Of a DNA stretch of 64,000 nt, positions 38,275 through 49,075 are shown one piece after another. Each line of letters begins with the position of its first letter. Positions within the stretch are counted from its first letter, which is position 1. The notes beneath the pieces were generated by a model. That model had not been told where the DNA came from. It was given only the letters and a program-made list of their open reading frames with translations, and ran no database searches. This DNA is from Pseudomonas sp. ICMP 561 (lineage in GTDB: Bacteria > Pseudomonadota > Gammaproteobacteria > Pseudomonadales > Pseudomonadaceae), in the NCBI RefSeq assembly GCF_002699985.1, contig NZ_LKBT01000003.1:124001-188000 (forward strand). The letters are read 5' to 3'. The translations under genes and the position numbers were made by a program.

Positions 38275-38465
38275 TTTTCCAGTGAGCGTTCAGGCGCTGG
38301 AAAACGTGCCGTTCAGCGTCCTGAAACCTTTAATTCCGGCGTCTGGTGCAGGTGGCTTATTCATCGGTCTGTAGGTCGTTTCCGATGGGGTCGTCTGATC
38401 ACTGGTCCTTAGCTCAGAACGCTGGCAGACTGCCTGCCTCTTAGCGCCGTTCGTCTTGAGGCTAT

Positions 38466-39476
38466 ATGCCAACGTTTTCCTCGCGACAAGTGTTGTTGGC
38501 CAGCTGGATTCTGATATTCGGCGGTCTGTTGATGGTTCTGCCGTTCAAACTACTGCCGAGTCTGTTGGCCGGGTTGCTGGTCTATGAATTGGTCAACATG
38601 CTGACGCCCAAGCTGCAAAGGCTGATCGCAGGGGAGCGTGCCCGTTGGCTCGCGGTGGCGTTGCTGGGCACGTTGGTGGTCAGTGTGCTGGCGTTGATCT
38701 TTGCTGGAGCGTTCAGCTTCGTGCTGCATGAGGCGGAAAACCCTGGCGCGTCGCTGGATAAGTTCATGATCCTCGTGGATCGCGCTCGCGGTCAGCTTCC
38801 GCCGTTCATCGACGCTTATTTACCGGCCAGTGCTGCCGAGTTCCGGATATCTCTGGGCGAATGGATACAGAAGCACGTTGGCGAACTGCAGCTGATTGGC
38901 AAAGGTGCGGCACATATGTTTGTCACCATGCTGATTGGCATGGTGCTGGGCGCAATCATTGCCTTGCAGCGCATCTCCGATGTGCATACCCGCAAACCGC
39001 TGGCGGCTGCGCTGTTTGACCGTCTGAGCCTGTTGAGCAAGGCGTTCCGCAACATCGTTTTCGCCCAGATCAAAATCTCGCTGCTGAACACCGCGTTCAC
39101 GTCGGTGTTTCTGGTCATCGTGCTGCCGTTGTGCGGTATTCACCTGCCGTTGACCAAAACCCTGATCATCATGACCTTCCTGCTCGGCCTGTTGCCGGTG
39201 GTGGGTAACCTGATGTCCAACACACTGATCTTCATCGTCGGCATGTCGATTTCGATCTGGGTTGCACTGGCGGCGCTGGGTTACCTGATCGTGATCCACA
39301 AGGTCGAGTACTTCCTCAATGCGCGGATCGTTGGCGGGCAAATCAATGCCAAGTCGTGGGAGTTGCTGCTGGCGATGCTGATTTTCGAAGCCGCGTTCGG
39401 CCTGCCAGGAGTTGTGGCCGGGCCGATTTACTACGCGTATCTGAAGAGCGAGTTGCAGCGGGAAGGGTTGGTGTAA
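38466..39476 (+). CDS. AI-2E/PerM family membrane transporter
   Basis: 336 residues with about 7-8 membrane segments. Typical family features: a long central soluble region with amphipathic helices (residues 90-150), GMVLGAIIALQRI, FLLGLLPVVGNLMSNTLIFI and a conserved C-terminal PGVVAGPIYYAYLK. Members export various small molecules or ions (AI-2, Na+); no specific substrate can be assigned. ATG at 38466 has no strong ribosome site. Followed by a TGCAAGCTT-type inverted repeat. Confidence 0.87.
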   Translation: MPTFSSRQVLLASWILIFGGLLMVLPFKLLPSLLAGLLVYELVNMLTPKLQRLIAGERARWLAVALLGTLVVSVLALIFAGAFSFVLHEAENPGASLDKFMILVDRARGQLPPFIDAYLPASAAEFRISLGEWIQKHVGELQLIGKGAAHMFVTMLIGMVLGAIIALQRISDVHTRKPLAAALFDRLSLLSKAFRNIVFAQIKISLLNTAFTSVFLVIVLPLCGIHLPLTKTLIIMTFLLGLLPVVGNLMSNTLIFIVGMSISIWVALAALGYLIVIHKVEYFLNARIVGGQINAKSWELLLAMLIFEAAFGLPGVVAGPIYYAYLKSELQREGLV

Positions 39477-39480
39477 GAGA

Positions 39481-39567
39481 GCAGCTGCAAGCTTTAAGCT
39501 TCAAGCTTCAAGAGGCGCACGGCCTGCTTTTAACTTGTAGCTTGAGGCTTGCAGCTTGCAGCTGCCC
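39481..39567. repeat. GCAGCTGCAAGCTT-type inverted repeat
   Basis: GCAGCTGCAAGCTTTAAGCT on one side and AGCTTGAGGCTTGCAGCTTG on the other, ending in CAGCTGCCC, between the convergent PerM and YegD genes. Related imperfect repeats are common in Pseudomonas intergenic DNA; probable transcript end. Confidence 0.7.
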
Positions 39568-39568
39568 T

Positions 39569-40834
39569 TCAGCCATAGCGCTTCTTCGCCTCAATCGCCA
39601 ACCCGCTGCCGATGCTGCCAAAGATATTCCCTTCGACGTGCCGGGCATTGGGCAGCATGGCCGAGACGCTGTTGCGCAGCGCCGGGATGCCGCTTGAGCC
39701 ACCGGTGAAGAACACCGTGTTGACCTGATCAACACCCGCACCCGCCTTGAGCAGCAATTCGCTCACGCTGTTACGTACGCGCTCCAGCTGTGAATCAATG
39801 GCGGCTTCGAACATTACGCGGCTCAGGTCCACACTCAAGCCCGGCTCGATGCGATCCATCGGCAGATGACGGCTTTCGGTGTGGGTCAGCTGGATCTTGG
39901 TTTCTTCCACTTCCATGGCCAGCCAGTGCCCGGCGCGTTGTTCAATCAGCTTGAACAGGCGATCAATGCCCTGGGTGTCTTCAATGTCGTAACGCATGCT
40001 GCCTAACGCCAACTGGGACTTCTGCGAATAGACCGAGTTGATGGTGTGCCACGTTGCCAGGTTCATGTGGTGGCTGGTCGGCATGTACGCTTGGCTTTTC
40101 ATCCGGCTGCCGTAGCCGAACAGCGGCATGACGCCTTGAATGCTCAGTTGCTTGTCGAAGTCGGTCCCGCCGATATGCACGCCACCGGTGGCGAGAATGT
40201 CTTCGTGACGGTCATCGTAGAAGCGACGGTCAGGTGACAGGCGCACCAGGGAGAAGTCCGACGTACCACCGCCGATGTCGACGATCAGTACCAGCTCTTC
40301 TTTGGTAATCGTTGATTCATAGTCGAACGCGGCGGCGATAGGCTCGTACTGGAACGACACGTCCTTGAAGCCGATCTTGCGGGCGACTTCGGCCAGCGTG
40401 TCCTCGGCCTCCTGATCAGCGGTAATGTCGTCATCGACGAAATGCACCGGGCGACCCAGCACCACTTCTTCGAATTCACGACCGGCGTTGGCTTCGGCAC
40501 GCTTCTTCAACTCGCCGATAAACAGCGCCAGCAGGTCCTTGAACGGCATCGCCGTACCCAGCACGCTGGTGTCGTGTTTGATCAGCTTGGAGCCCAGCAG
40601 GCTCTTGAGCGAGCGCATCAGGCGGCCTTCGTAGCCTTCCAGGTATTCGTGCAGCGCCAGACGGCCGTAGACCGGGCGGCGTTCTTCCATGTTGAAGAAC
40701 ACCACCGACGGCAGGGTAATCTTGTCGTCCTCCAGCGCGATCAGCGATTCCATGCCGGGGCGCAGCCAGCCGACGGTGGAATTGGACGTGCCAAAGTCGA
40801 TGCCGCAGGCACGGGCCGGGGATTGGTCATTCAT
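39569..40834 (-). CDS. yegD: Hsp70-family chaperone YegD-like
   Basis: 421 residues: the actin/Hsp70 ATPase part with GIDFGTSNSTVG at the N-terminus, VDIGGGTSDFSLVRL in the middle and TGGSSGIPALRNSVSAML near the C-terminus. It lacks most of the DnaK substrate-binding domain, as YegD proteins do. Divergent from the DnaJ-like cbpA, suggesting a chaperone pair, though YegD partners are not established. Start ATG at 40834. Confidence 0.92.
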   Translation of the reverse strand: MNDQSPARACGIDFGTSNSTVGWLRPGMESLIALEDDKITLPSVVFFNMEERRPVYGRLALHEYLEGYEGRLMRSLKSLLGSKLIKHDTSVLGTAMPFKDLLALFIGELKKRAEANAGREFEEVVLGRPVHFVDDDITADQEAEDTLAEVARKIGFKDVSFQYEPIAAAFDYESTITKEELVLIVDIGGGTSDFSLVRLSPDRRFYDDRHEDILATGGVHIGGTDFDKQLSIQGVMPLFGYGSRMKSQAYMPTSHHMNLATWHTINSVYSQKSQLALGSMRYDIEDTQGIDRLFKLIEQRAGHWLAMEVEETKIQLTHTESRHLPMDRIEPGLSVDLSRVMFEAAIDSQLERVRNSVSELLLKAGAGVDQVNTVFFTGGSSGIPALRNSVSAMLPNARHVEGNIFGSIGSGLAIEAKKRYG

Positions 40835-40942
40835 GTCTTTTACGTTCCAGTCAAAAAACGGCCGCGCAGTGTATGTCAGTGCACGCCGGATGCGTAGGGC
40901 GAAACATCGGTTAAATGTAGATAACTGTATTTGTATGCCTGA

Positions 40943-40970
40943 CTTGAACTAACCGACCGGACCCCCAATC
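40943..40970 (+). promoter_or_regulatory. Candidate heat-shock (sigma-32) promoter for cbpA
   Basis: CTTGAA at 40943-40948, 14 bp, then CCCCAATC at 40963-40970, against the consensus CTTGAAA-N11..16-CCCCATNT. It points toward cbpA, leaving a leader of roughly 150 bases. The role of DnaJ-like proteins in heat response makes this plausible. Confidence 0.55.
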
Positions 40971-41130
40971 TTCAGGGAATTGTCTTCATGTCAGGCCGTC
41001 GAACGCTTCAGGCATCAAGCGGGCGGGTTGCACGGCCGATATATCTCAACGTATTGGATTCAGAGACCTCACACAGAGGATGCTGTGCGCAGTGTTCAGC
41101 GCTGCACGGCGTAACCGGGGAAAGCATTAG

Positions 41131-42069
41131 ATGGACTTTAAAGACTATTACAAGATTCTTGCGGTGGATCCGACTGCGGATGAGAAAGCGATCAAGGTCG
41201 CTTACCGCAAGTTGGCGCGCAAGTATCACCCGGACGTCAGCAAAGAGGCTGGCGCGGAAGAAAAATTCAAAGAAGCGAACGAAGCGTACGAGGTGCTGAG
41301 CAGCCCTGAAAAGCGCGCCGAATACGACGACTTACGCAAATACGGTCGCCAGGGCCAACCCTTCCAGGCACCACCGGGCTGGCAGAGCCGAGCGGGTGCG
41401 GGCGGGTTTGGCGGCGCTGATAACGGCGACTTCTCCGACTTCTTCAGCTCGATCTTTGGTGGTCGTCCGCAGCAGGGCGGCCGCTCTCGCAACCCTGGGC
41501 GCAAGGGACAAGACGTCGAAATGGAGTTGGCTATCTTCCTGGAGGAGACCCTGTCGGGCGAATCCAAGCAGGTCAGCTTCAAGGTGCCGCAACACAATGC
41601 AGCGGGCCAGCGTGTGGCTGATGTCACCAAGACGCTGAATGTGAAGATTCCTGCCGGTGTCACCGACGGCGAGCGCATTCGCCTCAAGGGGCAGGGTGCG
41701 CCAGGTGTTGCAGGGGGAGAGAGCGGTGATCTGTACCTGATCATCCGCCTCGCGCCGCATCCTAAGTTCGAAGTCGAAGGCCACGACCTGATCATCACTG
41801 TGCCCGTGGCCCCATGGGAAGCTGCGTTGGGTGCCAAAGTCGCTGTGCCGACCCTCACGGGCAAGATCAACCTTACTGTCCGTCCCGACAGTCAGAATGG
41901 TCAGCGACTGCGCATCAAAGGCAATGGCTTGCTGAACAAACAAGGGCAACGTGGCGACCTGCTGGCGCAGATCAAAGTGGTAATGCCCAGGTCCAGCGAT
42001 GAGGCGACTCAGGAGCTGTGGAAAAAACTGGCCGACAAGGCAGCGTTTGATCCGCGGGCGCAGTGGTGA
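41131..42069 (+). CDS. cbpA: DnaJ-class co-chaperone CbpA
   Basis: 312 residues, normal CbpA length. J domain at residues 1-70 with HPD at 33-35; a Gly/Phe-rich linker ([20 protein letters not shown]) and two C-terminal beta-sandwich domains ([20 protein letters not shown]), without the zinc fingers of DnaJ. Stimulates DnaK and binds DNA as a nucleoid protein in E. coli. GGGGAAAG upstream of the ATG serves as ribosome site. The cbpM modulator that often follows in proteobacteria is not seen downstream. Confidence 0.94.
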   Translation: MDFKDYYKILAVDPTADEKAIKVAYRKLARKYHPDVSKEAGAEEKFKEANEAYEVLSSPEKRAEYDDLRKYGRQGQPFQAPPGWQSRAGAGGFGGADNGDFSDFFSSIFGGRPQQGGRSRNPGRKGQDVEMELAIFLEETLSGESKQVSFKVPQHNAAGQRVADVTKTLNVKIPAGVTDGERIRLKGQGAPGVAGGESGDLYLIIRLAPHPKFEVEGHDLIITVPVAPWEAALGAKVAVPTLTGKINLTVRPDSQNGQRLRIKGNGLLNKQGQRGDLLAQIKVVMPRSSDEATQELWKKLADKAAFDPRAQW

Positions 42070-42392
42070 GTTGAGCGCTGTAGGCAGCGCCAGCAGGAGA
42101 GGCCGCTGCCACTTTGGAGATCTTTTTTTTTTGCACACATGCTATTCCGACGTGGGACCGGCTTTAACCGGGAGAACGGCCTGTCTGATGACACAGATAT
42201 AGCGGTTGTCCCGCCCTCTTCCCGGGTAAAACCTTGCGATTGCGTCGAATGTCTGGGGGGGGCGGGCTTGCCCGCGATAAAGGCCCCGCGATCTTGAATC
42301 GAACGCGTCCAGCCTTATCGCGGGCAAGCCTCGCTCCAATAACTGTGGTGTGGTGCCATGACTCACATTCGAGATTACGGTAATGAATCACT
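42070..42392. repeat. Gap with REP-like sequences
   Basis: A CCGGCTTTAACCGGGAG half near 42156 and a doublet at about 42257-42340 (GGGCGGGCTTGCCCGCGATA and inverse ending CAAGCCTCGCTCCAAT). An octamer T-run (TTTTTTTTT) at 42124-42132 follows a GC-rich stretch after cbpA and may act as its terminator. No gene. Confidence 0.7.
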
Positions 42393-43775
42393 TCAGCCGA
42401 TAATCCGGAACAGGAGACCTTCAAGACTGACAATGTCACTTGAGGCCGTGACGACGTTCACCCTGTTCTGGATAGTTGTCAGATCCACCGTCTCAAAACG
42501 TTCAAACACTGCCGTGCCGTTTGAACCGAAACCGGTATCGAGCTGTCCGTTAGGCATTAGTCTCACCATACAGCCGGACGAAGTTTCACCCGGTTTTTCT
42601 CGGCTACCGCTTATGATTATCCGGTTGCCTTCATCCTTGCTGATCGTTGATCCGGCAAAGGTCCCCCCTTGGGTCAGCACAATAGATACGGGTTCGCCAT
42701 TATTGAACTCTGGATCTGGAGTCCCGCTTGGCGAAAGTTGCACCACTGCTGTAGTCGCTGGGCTAAACGCATCTTTGAAAAAGTTTGCAAGAACAATGAC
42801 CTTACCATCGTCCAGAACTATCATTCCCATGGCCTGAGAGCCGGGGCTGTCGGTAAGGGTAATGTGCACCACGCCGCTGTTGCCAAAGCCAGTGTCAATG
42901 TTGCCTTCTGCGTCATACCGAACAATAGAGGCAGGGAAGGGGATGAGAGCTGGGTTCCCGGCAATAAACACTCTGTTCTGACGATCAAACCCAAAAAAAG
43001 TATTATGAGTGTCGTTCCCTTCGAATTGTCGAATTACGACGCTCCCATTCTGTCCGAAAGAAGTATCCAGCGACCCGTCAGCGTTGATCCTGATCAAATA
43101 GGCGGCAACCAATATCGGGCTGTTTGAATAGTAGGTTGATCCAACGAACAGTAATTTTCCGTCCGCGAGTCTGACGCCTTGGGAGGCATCTGTGTGGCCA
43201 TTCCGGTGCGCTTTATGAATGTCACTATTGAGGTAGGGGCTAGGCTCGTATTTTTCATTCGTCGATGTCTGGCGTGGGGCGGACTCGGGTGTAGGCAGGT
43301 GCAGTCTGAAAATAGAAATACCTCCGTCTCCAAAACTGGTGTCGATAATGCCGTCCGATGTGAAGCCAACCGCAGCGGGCACGTTCAAATTGTACCCGCT
43401 CTCCTGTATATGTATGCTTCCCAAGCCAATGACATTTCCTGTCTCCAGAAAGATAAAACTACCAACGTTAAGTGAGTGATTTGTGGGCTCACCTTTCGGC
43501 AGTTTTGCATATCCCGCACTGCCGAAGCTTGTATCAATTTGTCCGTCTTGCAACAGGCGGACAATATAGGTTTCGTTTAGCCAGCAGCCTACATAAAGCG
43601 CGTTGTCCGTATCGGTTGTCGGGTTAGTTGTAACTGCCGAAATGTAGAGGAAGGCATTGGGGGCTTCGGGGTTTGGGATGTTGACCAGCCCGTCAACACC
43701 AAAACCAGGATCAAGATCCCCTGCCGCCTTGATAGATTTTGATTGAGTTTGGCCTGGGGTTGTTTGTGGACTCAT
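42393..43775 (-). CDS. Delta-60 repeat protein (beta-propeller type)
   Basis: 460 residues. About seven repeats of roughly 60 residues, each centred on a (I/L)DTSFG-x-x-G turn: LDPGFGVDG, IDTSFGSAG, IDTSFGDGG, LDTSFGQNG, IDTGFGNSG, a degenerate DPEFNNG, and LDTGFGSNG. Such delta-60 repeats probably fold as a beta-propeller. No signal peptide is evident (starts MSPQTTPGQTQSKS), so location is unclear. Slightly lower GC than its neighbours. Function unknown. Confidence 0.85.
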   Translation of the reverse strand: MSPQTTPGQTQSKSIKAAGDLDPGFGVDGLVNIPNPEAPNAFLYISAVTTNPTTDTDNALYVGCWLNETYIVRLLQDGQIDTSFGSAGYAKLPKGEPTNHSLNVGSFIFLETGNVIGLGSIHIQESGYNLNVPAAVGFTSDGIIDTSFGDGGISIFRLHLPTPESAPRQTSTNEKYEPSPYLNSDIHKAHRNGHTDASQGVRLADGKLLFVGSTYYSNSPILVAAYLIRINADGSLDTSFGQNGSVVIRQFEGNDTHNTFFGFDRQNRVFIAGNPALIPFPASIVRYDAEGNIDTGFGNSGVVHITLTDSPGSQAMGMIVLDDGKVIVLANFFKDAFSPATTAVVQLSPSGTPDPEFNNGEPVSIVLTQGGTFAGSTISKDEGNRIIISGSREKPGETSSGCMVRLMPNGQLDTGFGSNGTAVFERFETVDLTTIQNRVNVVTASSDIVSLEGLLFRIIG

Positions 43776-44146
43776 GATAACGCTCCCTTGTAATGGATAT
43801 CCCTTCTATCAAAGTAGTCGCTGAAAAAAAGGCTGCCGCTTCTGCACTCCTTATTAGGAGCGCACTCATCGAACTTAAGAAGGTTCTTTTCAAAAGAAAC
43901 AATAGGTTAAGTGTGCGTTATCGCTAATGGGAATACTCTAAATGAGCAAATAATCTAAATATGATCCGCTCGTACGGCAGATTTCTGCGCGGGCCATCTA
44001 CTCCTGAAAGGGAACTCGATGTCGGCCTGCAATAAACACATAAAGCCTTGGACGATGTCGGACCTTGTGTGCGAATTTACTCGCAAAAGCACCAGGGCGC
44101 TGAAGAGGCTTCGCATCCATCGGCCTTTCGCGAATGCAGGGTTTGA
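43776..44146. other. Gap, no feature seen apart from REP-like fragment
   Basis: AT-rich around 43800-43990, which should hold the promoter of the delta-60 repeat gene. A weak GAATTTACTCGCAAAAGCACC / CTTTCGCGAATGCAGG pair near 44073-44142 resembles a decayed REP. No convincing gene. Confidence 0.4.
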
Positions 44147-45280
44147 TCAAACGTTTTTCGGCAACACCACCGTAAACGTCGTCCCGTCACCTACGTTGGA
44201 GGTGACGGTAATGCTGCCGCCGTGGGCGTTGACCACTTCCTTGACGATGAACAGCCCCAGGCCAAGGCTGGTTGACCGACCGCTGGGCGTCGAGCCTTCG
44301 CTGATGGCGCGTACCAATGGGTCAAAGATGCTGCCGATGGCGTCTTCGGAAATGGGGTCGCCTAGATTGTGCACGATCAACTGCACATGATCCTGCTCAC
44401 CGCAGACTTTGACGTTGACCTCTTCCTCCCCCTTGCCATGCTGCAGGGCATTGCCGATCAGGTTCTGCAGTAACTGGTCGATACGTCCGCGATCCCAATG
44501 ACCGACCGTATCGCCTTCCACGACCAGATGCGGATGTGAGTCCGGGCGACCGGCACAGGCTTCATCGATGGCCTCGCGGCACGCTTTGCCCAGGTCCATG
44601 GCATTGCGTTCAACCGGCAGGCTGGCGCCGAGGCGGCTGCGCACGAACTCCAGCAGATCGCTGACCATCGAGCCCATGTGTCGAGTGCTGCTCTTGATCC
44701 GCGACACGTAGCCCTGGGACTTCGCATCCAGTTCTTTTCTGTGCTCCAGCAGGTCGGCGGACATGCTCACCGCTTGCAGAGGCGCGCGCAGGTCATGGCC
44801 AAGAATGGCCAGGAAGATATCTCGCGAACGTGCCACCTGCTCGGCATACGCCGCAGTCGATTCGGCCAGTGCTTCATCAATGGCTTCGTTGAAGCGGATC
44901 ATGTCAGTGAAATAGGCCAGGTCCGGGGTTTTCAGGCTCTCGACCCACAACCGGATGACGCTGGCGCGCAGATGGCGGAACTCGGAAGTCATCTGCACCA
45001 GATCAAAACCGACCATATGCCGCAGCTCCCCGTGGCTGGCGGCAGCCTGGTCAAGGCTCGGTGTCTTGCGCAGGTCCGCGCCTTTGGCCTTGGCGGCTTG
45101 CTCGCTTTTGGTCTGCGAGGTGTTCATGTCCCGTGCTGCGGCCAGCAGAATCGCTTTGGCGTGATCGCGCAGCTCGGCACTGTTCATGGCATCGGCGGCA
45201 GGTTTAATGGTTTTTGCGAAGTTTTCCCACTCGTCGACAATACGATCCACATGGGCAACGATGAAGTCCGAGAGGCGCAT
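44147..45280 (-). CDS. Sensor histidine kinase with RsbRD-type N-terminus
   Basis: 377 residues, soluble with no membrane segment. Residues 1-145 resemble the RsbRD/RsbT co-antagonist N-terminal domain (globin-like helical; FIVAHVDRIVDEWENFAKTI). Then HisKA with the H-box FLAILGHDLRAPLQAV (about residue 160), N-box NLIGNALQHG, and a G2 box GLGLGLFIVKEV. The usual D-x-G of the G1 box reads HNLGDPIS, a common variant. No response regulator gene is adjacent, so its partner lies elsewhere. Divergent from the small gene at 45446. Confidence 0.87.
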   Translation of the reverse strand: MRLSDFIVAHVDRIVDEWENFAKTIKPAADAMNSAELRDHAKAILLAAARDMNTSQTKSEQAAKAKGADLRKTPSLDQAAASHGELRHMVGFDLVQMTSEFRHLRASVIRLWVESLKTPDLAYFTDMIRFNEAIDEALAESTAAYAEQVARSRDIFLAILGHDLRAPLQAVSMSADLLEHRKELDAKSQGYVSRIKSSTRHMGSMVSDLLEFVRSRLGASLPVERNAMDLGKACREAIDEACAGRPDSHPHLVVEGDTVGHWDRGRIDQLLQNLIGNALQHGKGEEEVNVKVCGEQDHVQLIVHNLGDPISEDAIGSIFDPLVRAISEGSTPSGRSTSLGLGLFIVKEVVNAHGGSITVTSNVGDGTTFTVVLPKNV

Positions 45281-45445
45281 GGCCGGTTACCTTGCTGCGG
45301 GAGCTGTAATGAGGATGGCGCATCTTACGCCTTTAACCTTCGGGTATCGAGACAGCGACCGGAGGCCACAGTCATTTCCGGCATCAGAGGCAAGCAACGG
45401 CTAGGCTTTATTTGATCGCAAGGACTATCTGGCAGGAGAGCCGTC

Positions 45446-45730
45446 ATGTTCACAACCCCTTTCACGACGTTTGTTGAAGAACAAATCGCTCAGGCTGAAC
45501 AAAAGCTCTACACCGGCAAGAGCGCGAGACTGGATGATGTGGCGTACGGAAAGCTGGGTTTTTACCTGGCGCTGCGGCGGGTACTTGAGGGGACCAGTAC
45601 GTCTGAGGATCTGGGTTTGATCGAGGCGGTGAACGATACGCTGCAAGCGTTACAGCTGCTCGACGGCGATGAGACATTTCTATCAGGCATCAAGCAGGAA
45701 ATTGCCGGGAAAGGACCAAGGCAGCCCTAG
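45446..45730 (+). CDS. Small hypothetical protein, mostly helical
   Basis: 94 residues with GGAG about 9 bp before the ATG. Helical, slightly acidic, with no signal peptide or cysteine pattern (FVEEQIAQAEQKLYTGKSAR). Family not recognised. Convergent with ureC (26-bp gap). Confidence 0.65.
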   Translation: MFTTPFTTFVEEQIAQAEQKLYTGKSARLDDVAYGKLGFYLALRRVLEGTSTSEDLGLIEAVNDTLQALQLLDGDETFLSGIKQEIAGKGPRQP

Positions 45731-45756
45731 CTGCCTTGGCTTGCACGCGCACTCGG

Positions 45757-47457
45757 TCAGAACAAAAAGTAGCGCTGCGCCATGGGCAGCACATCAGCCG
45801 GCTCGCACCACAGCAGTACACCGTCTGCCTTGACTTGATAAGTCTGTGGGTCGACGTCGATTTTCGGCAGGTAGTCGTTGTGGATCAGGTCTTTCTTCTG
45901 CACGGACCGGCAGCCTTTGACGACGCTGATCACCTTTTTCAGCCCCAGTGATTCAGGCACACCGGCGTCGAACGCTGCCTGGCTGATGAAGGTCAGGCTG
46001 GTAGCGTGCAACGAACTGCCATAGCTGGCGAACATCGGACGATAGTGCACGGGCTGCGGTGTCGGAATCGACGCGTTGGCGTCGCCCATCAGGCTCGCGG
46101 CAATCGCTCCGCCCTTGAGGATCAGGGTCGGTTTGACGCCGAAGAACGCAGGGCGCCACAGCACCAGATCAGCCCATTTGCCCACTTCCACCGAGCCGAC
46201 CTCATGGCTGATGCCGTGGGTGATTGCCGGGTTGATGGTGTATTTGGCGATGTAGCGTTTGGCACGGAAGTTATCGTTGCCTTCACCATCGCCAGGCAAT
46301 GGCCCGCGCTGGCGCTTCATCTTGTCGGCGGTTTGCCAGGTGCGCATGATCACCTCGCCAACCCGGCCCATGGCCTGACTGTCGGAGCTGAGCATCGAGA
46401 AGGCACCCAGGTCGTGCAGGATATCTTCGGCTGCAATGGTTTCCCGGCGAATACGGCTTTCGGCGAAGGCTACGTCTTCGGCGATGCTTGGATCCAGATG
46501 ATGGCAGACCATCAGCATGTCCAGATGCTCGTCGATGGTGTTGCGCGTGAACGGCCGGGTCGGGTTGGTCGAGCTGGGCAGTACGTTGGGGAAGCCACAG
46601 GCCTTGATGATGTCCGGCGCGTGACCGCCGCCCGCACCTTCGGTGTGATAGGTGTGAATCGTACGATTCTTGAACGCCGCCAACGTCGTTTCGACGAAGC
46701 CGGATTCGTTCAGGGTGTCGGTGTGGATCGCGACCTGCACGTCGTACTCATCGGCGACGCTCAGGCAGTTATCAATAGCCGCTGGCGTGGTCCCCCAGTC
46801 TTCATGCAACTTCAGGCCAATTGCACCGGCTTTGACTTGCTCCACCAGCGGCCCAGGCAGGCTGACGTTGCCTTTGCCGGTAAAGCCGATGTTCATCGGG
46901 AACGAGTCGGCCGCTTGAAGCATGCGCGCCATGTGCCAAGGGCCGGGCGTCACGGTGGTTGCGTTGGTGCCGGTTGCCGGGCCAGTGCCGCCGCCGATCA
47001 TGGTGGTCACGCCACTCATCAAAGCTTCTTCAATCTGCTGCGGGCAGATGAAGTGAATGTGTGTGTCGACGCCGCCCGCCGTGAGGATCATGCCTTCGCC
47101 GGCAATGATTTCAGTGGAGGCACCGATGGCGATGGTCACGTCGGGCTGGATGTCCGGGTTGCCCGCTTTGCCGATGGCCGCAATGCGACCGTTCTTGAGG
47201 CCCACGTCGGCTTTGACGATGCCCCAGTGGTCGACGATCAAGGCGTTGGTGATCAGCGTGTCGACGACTTCGGCGGCGAGTAACTGGCCTTGGCCCATGC
47301 CGTCACGGATGACCTTGCCACCGCCGAATTTCACTTCTTCGCCGTAAGTCGTGAAGTCTTTCTCGACCTCAATCCACAGCTCGGTGTCGGCCAACCGTAC
47401 CCGGTCGCCCACGGTGGGGCCGAACATGTCGGCATAGGCTTGTCTGGAAATCTTCAT
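45757..47457 (-). CDS. ureC: Urease subunit alpha
   Basis: 566 residues, normal for the large bacterial subunit. VDTHIHF (nickel-binding His pair), [11 protein letters not shown] with the carbamylated Lys near residue 217, MVCHHLD on the mobile flap and AFAESRIR are all present, so the enzyme should be active. It hydrolyses urea to ammonia and carbamate in the cytoplasm as (UreABC)3. Ribosome site AAGGA at 47465. Separated from ureB by 204 bp containing a REP doublet and a pentanucleotide repeat. Confidence 0.98.
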   Translation of the reverse strand: MKISRQAYADMFGPTVGDRVRLADTELWIEVEKDFTTYGEEVKFGGGKVIRDGMGQGQLLAAEVVDTLITNALIVDHWGIVKADVGLKNGRIAAIGKAGNPDIQPDVTIAIGASTEIIAGEGMILTAGGVDTHIHFICPQQIEEALMSGVTTMIGGGTGPATGTNATTVTPGPWHMARMLQAADSFPMNIGFTGKGNVSLPGPLVEQVKAGAIGLKLHEDWGTTPAAIDNCLSVADEYDVQVAIHTDTLNESGFVETTLAAFKNRTIHTYHTEGAGGGHAPDIIKACGFPNVLPSSTNPTRPFTRNTIDEHLDMLMVCHHLDPSIAEDVAFAESRIRRETIAAEDILHDLGAFSMLSSDSQAMGRVGEVIMRTWQTADKMKRQRGPLPGDGEGNDNFRAKRYIAKYTINPAITHGISHEVGSVEVGKWADLVLWRPAFFGVKPTLILKGGAIAASLMGDANASIPTPQPVHYRPMFASYGSSLHATSLTFISQAAFDAGVPESLGLKKVISVVKGCRSVQKKDLIHNDYLPKIDVDPQTYQVKADGVLLWCEPADVLPMAQRYFLF

Positions 47458-47494
47458 GGCGATTCCTTGAATTCAAAAATATGTCTGTGCACAC

Positions 47495-47538
47495 CCTGAC
47501 CTGACCTGACCTGACCTGACCTGACCTGACCTGACCTG
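47495..47538. repeat. Pentanucleotide repeat (CCTGA)n
   Basis: Eight full copies of CCTGA plus CCTG, 44 bp, directly next to a REP doublet and about 38 bp before the ureC start (it lies in the minus-strand leader of ureC, reading as TCAGG repeats). Slippage could change the leader length but not the reading frame of ureC. Confidence 0.9.
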
Positions 47539-47646
47539 TAGGAGTGAGCTTGCTCGCGATAAAGTCGGAACGACTTTCCAGTGGTGGTTTATTCACTACT
47601 TTTGCGACTGCTGCGCAGCCGATCGCGAGCAAGCTCACTCCTACAG
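47536..47646. repeat. REP doublet between ureB and ureC
   Basis: CTGTAGGAGTGAGCTTGCTC and inverse ending CTCACTCCTACAG, about 111 bp with a longer than usual centre. Confidence 0.85.
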
Positions 47647-47661
47647 GGTTCCGGCTCGGGG

Positions 47662-48506
<845 letters not shown>

Positions 48507-49049
48507 TCAGTTGGAAACGGGAGCTTGTGACGGTGGGGCCGATGCGCCGGGTGACAAATCCAGTTGCATGAATGTCAGGTCCAGCCAGCGTCCAAATTTA
48601 GTGCCGACCTGTGGCATTTGGCCGGTGGTGATGAAGCCCAGTCGTTCATGCAGGCTGATAGAGGCCTTGTTCCCGCTTTCAATCGCCGCGACCATGATGT
48701 GTTTGTCGCACAGGCGGGCGCGGTCGATCAGAGCGTTCATCAACTTGGGGCCGAGGCCTTTGCCGCGCTGATCGGCGCGCACGTAGACGGAATGCTCTAC
48801 GGTGTGACGGAAGCCTTCAAAAGGGCGCCAGTCGCCAAACGACGAATAACCCGTGACCTGGCCGTCATCATCAATGGCGACCAGAATCGGATAACCCTGA
48901 GTCTGGCGCGCATCGAACCAGGCCTGACGATTGGCCAGATCTACCGGTTGCTCGTTCCAGATCGCGGTGGTGTTAAGCACTGCGTCGGTGTAAATCGCCA
49001 GGATGCCCGGCAGATCAGCCGGGAGGGCGTCGCGAATCGTATGGCTCAT
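48507..49049 (-). CDS. GNAT acetyltransferase, phosphinothricin/methionine sulfoximine type
   Basis: 180 residues. VEHSVYVRADQRGKGLGPKL and AAIESGNKASISLHERLGF are the Pat/Bar (MddA/PitA) subfamily signatures. P. aeruginosa PA4866, in the same place between ureA and ureB, is a methionine sulfoximine N-acetyltransferase, so this is a likely orthologue. It would inactivate glutamine-synthetase inhibitors by acetylation. Nine bp separate it from the other GNAT gene. Confidence 0.9.
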   Translation of the reverse strand: MSHTIRDALPADLPGILAIYTDAVLNTTAIWNEQPVDLANRQAWFDARQTQGYPILVAIDDDGQVTGYSSFGDWRPFEGFRHTVEHSVYVRADQRGKGLGPKLMNALIDRARLCDKHIMVAAIESGNKASISLHERLGFITTGQMPQVGTKFGRWLDLTFMQLDLSPGASAPPSQAPVSN

Positions 49050-49075
49050 GATCAGTTCCAGAGTCTCGTTCGGGG

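Noticed and set aside
46006..47283. 425-residue plus-strand frame opposite ureC
   Set aside because: Antisense shadow of a well-conserved urease gene.
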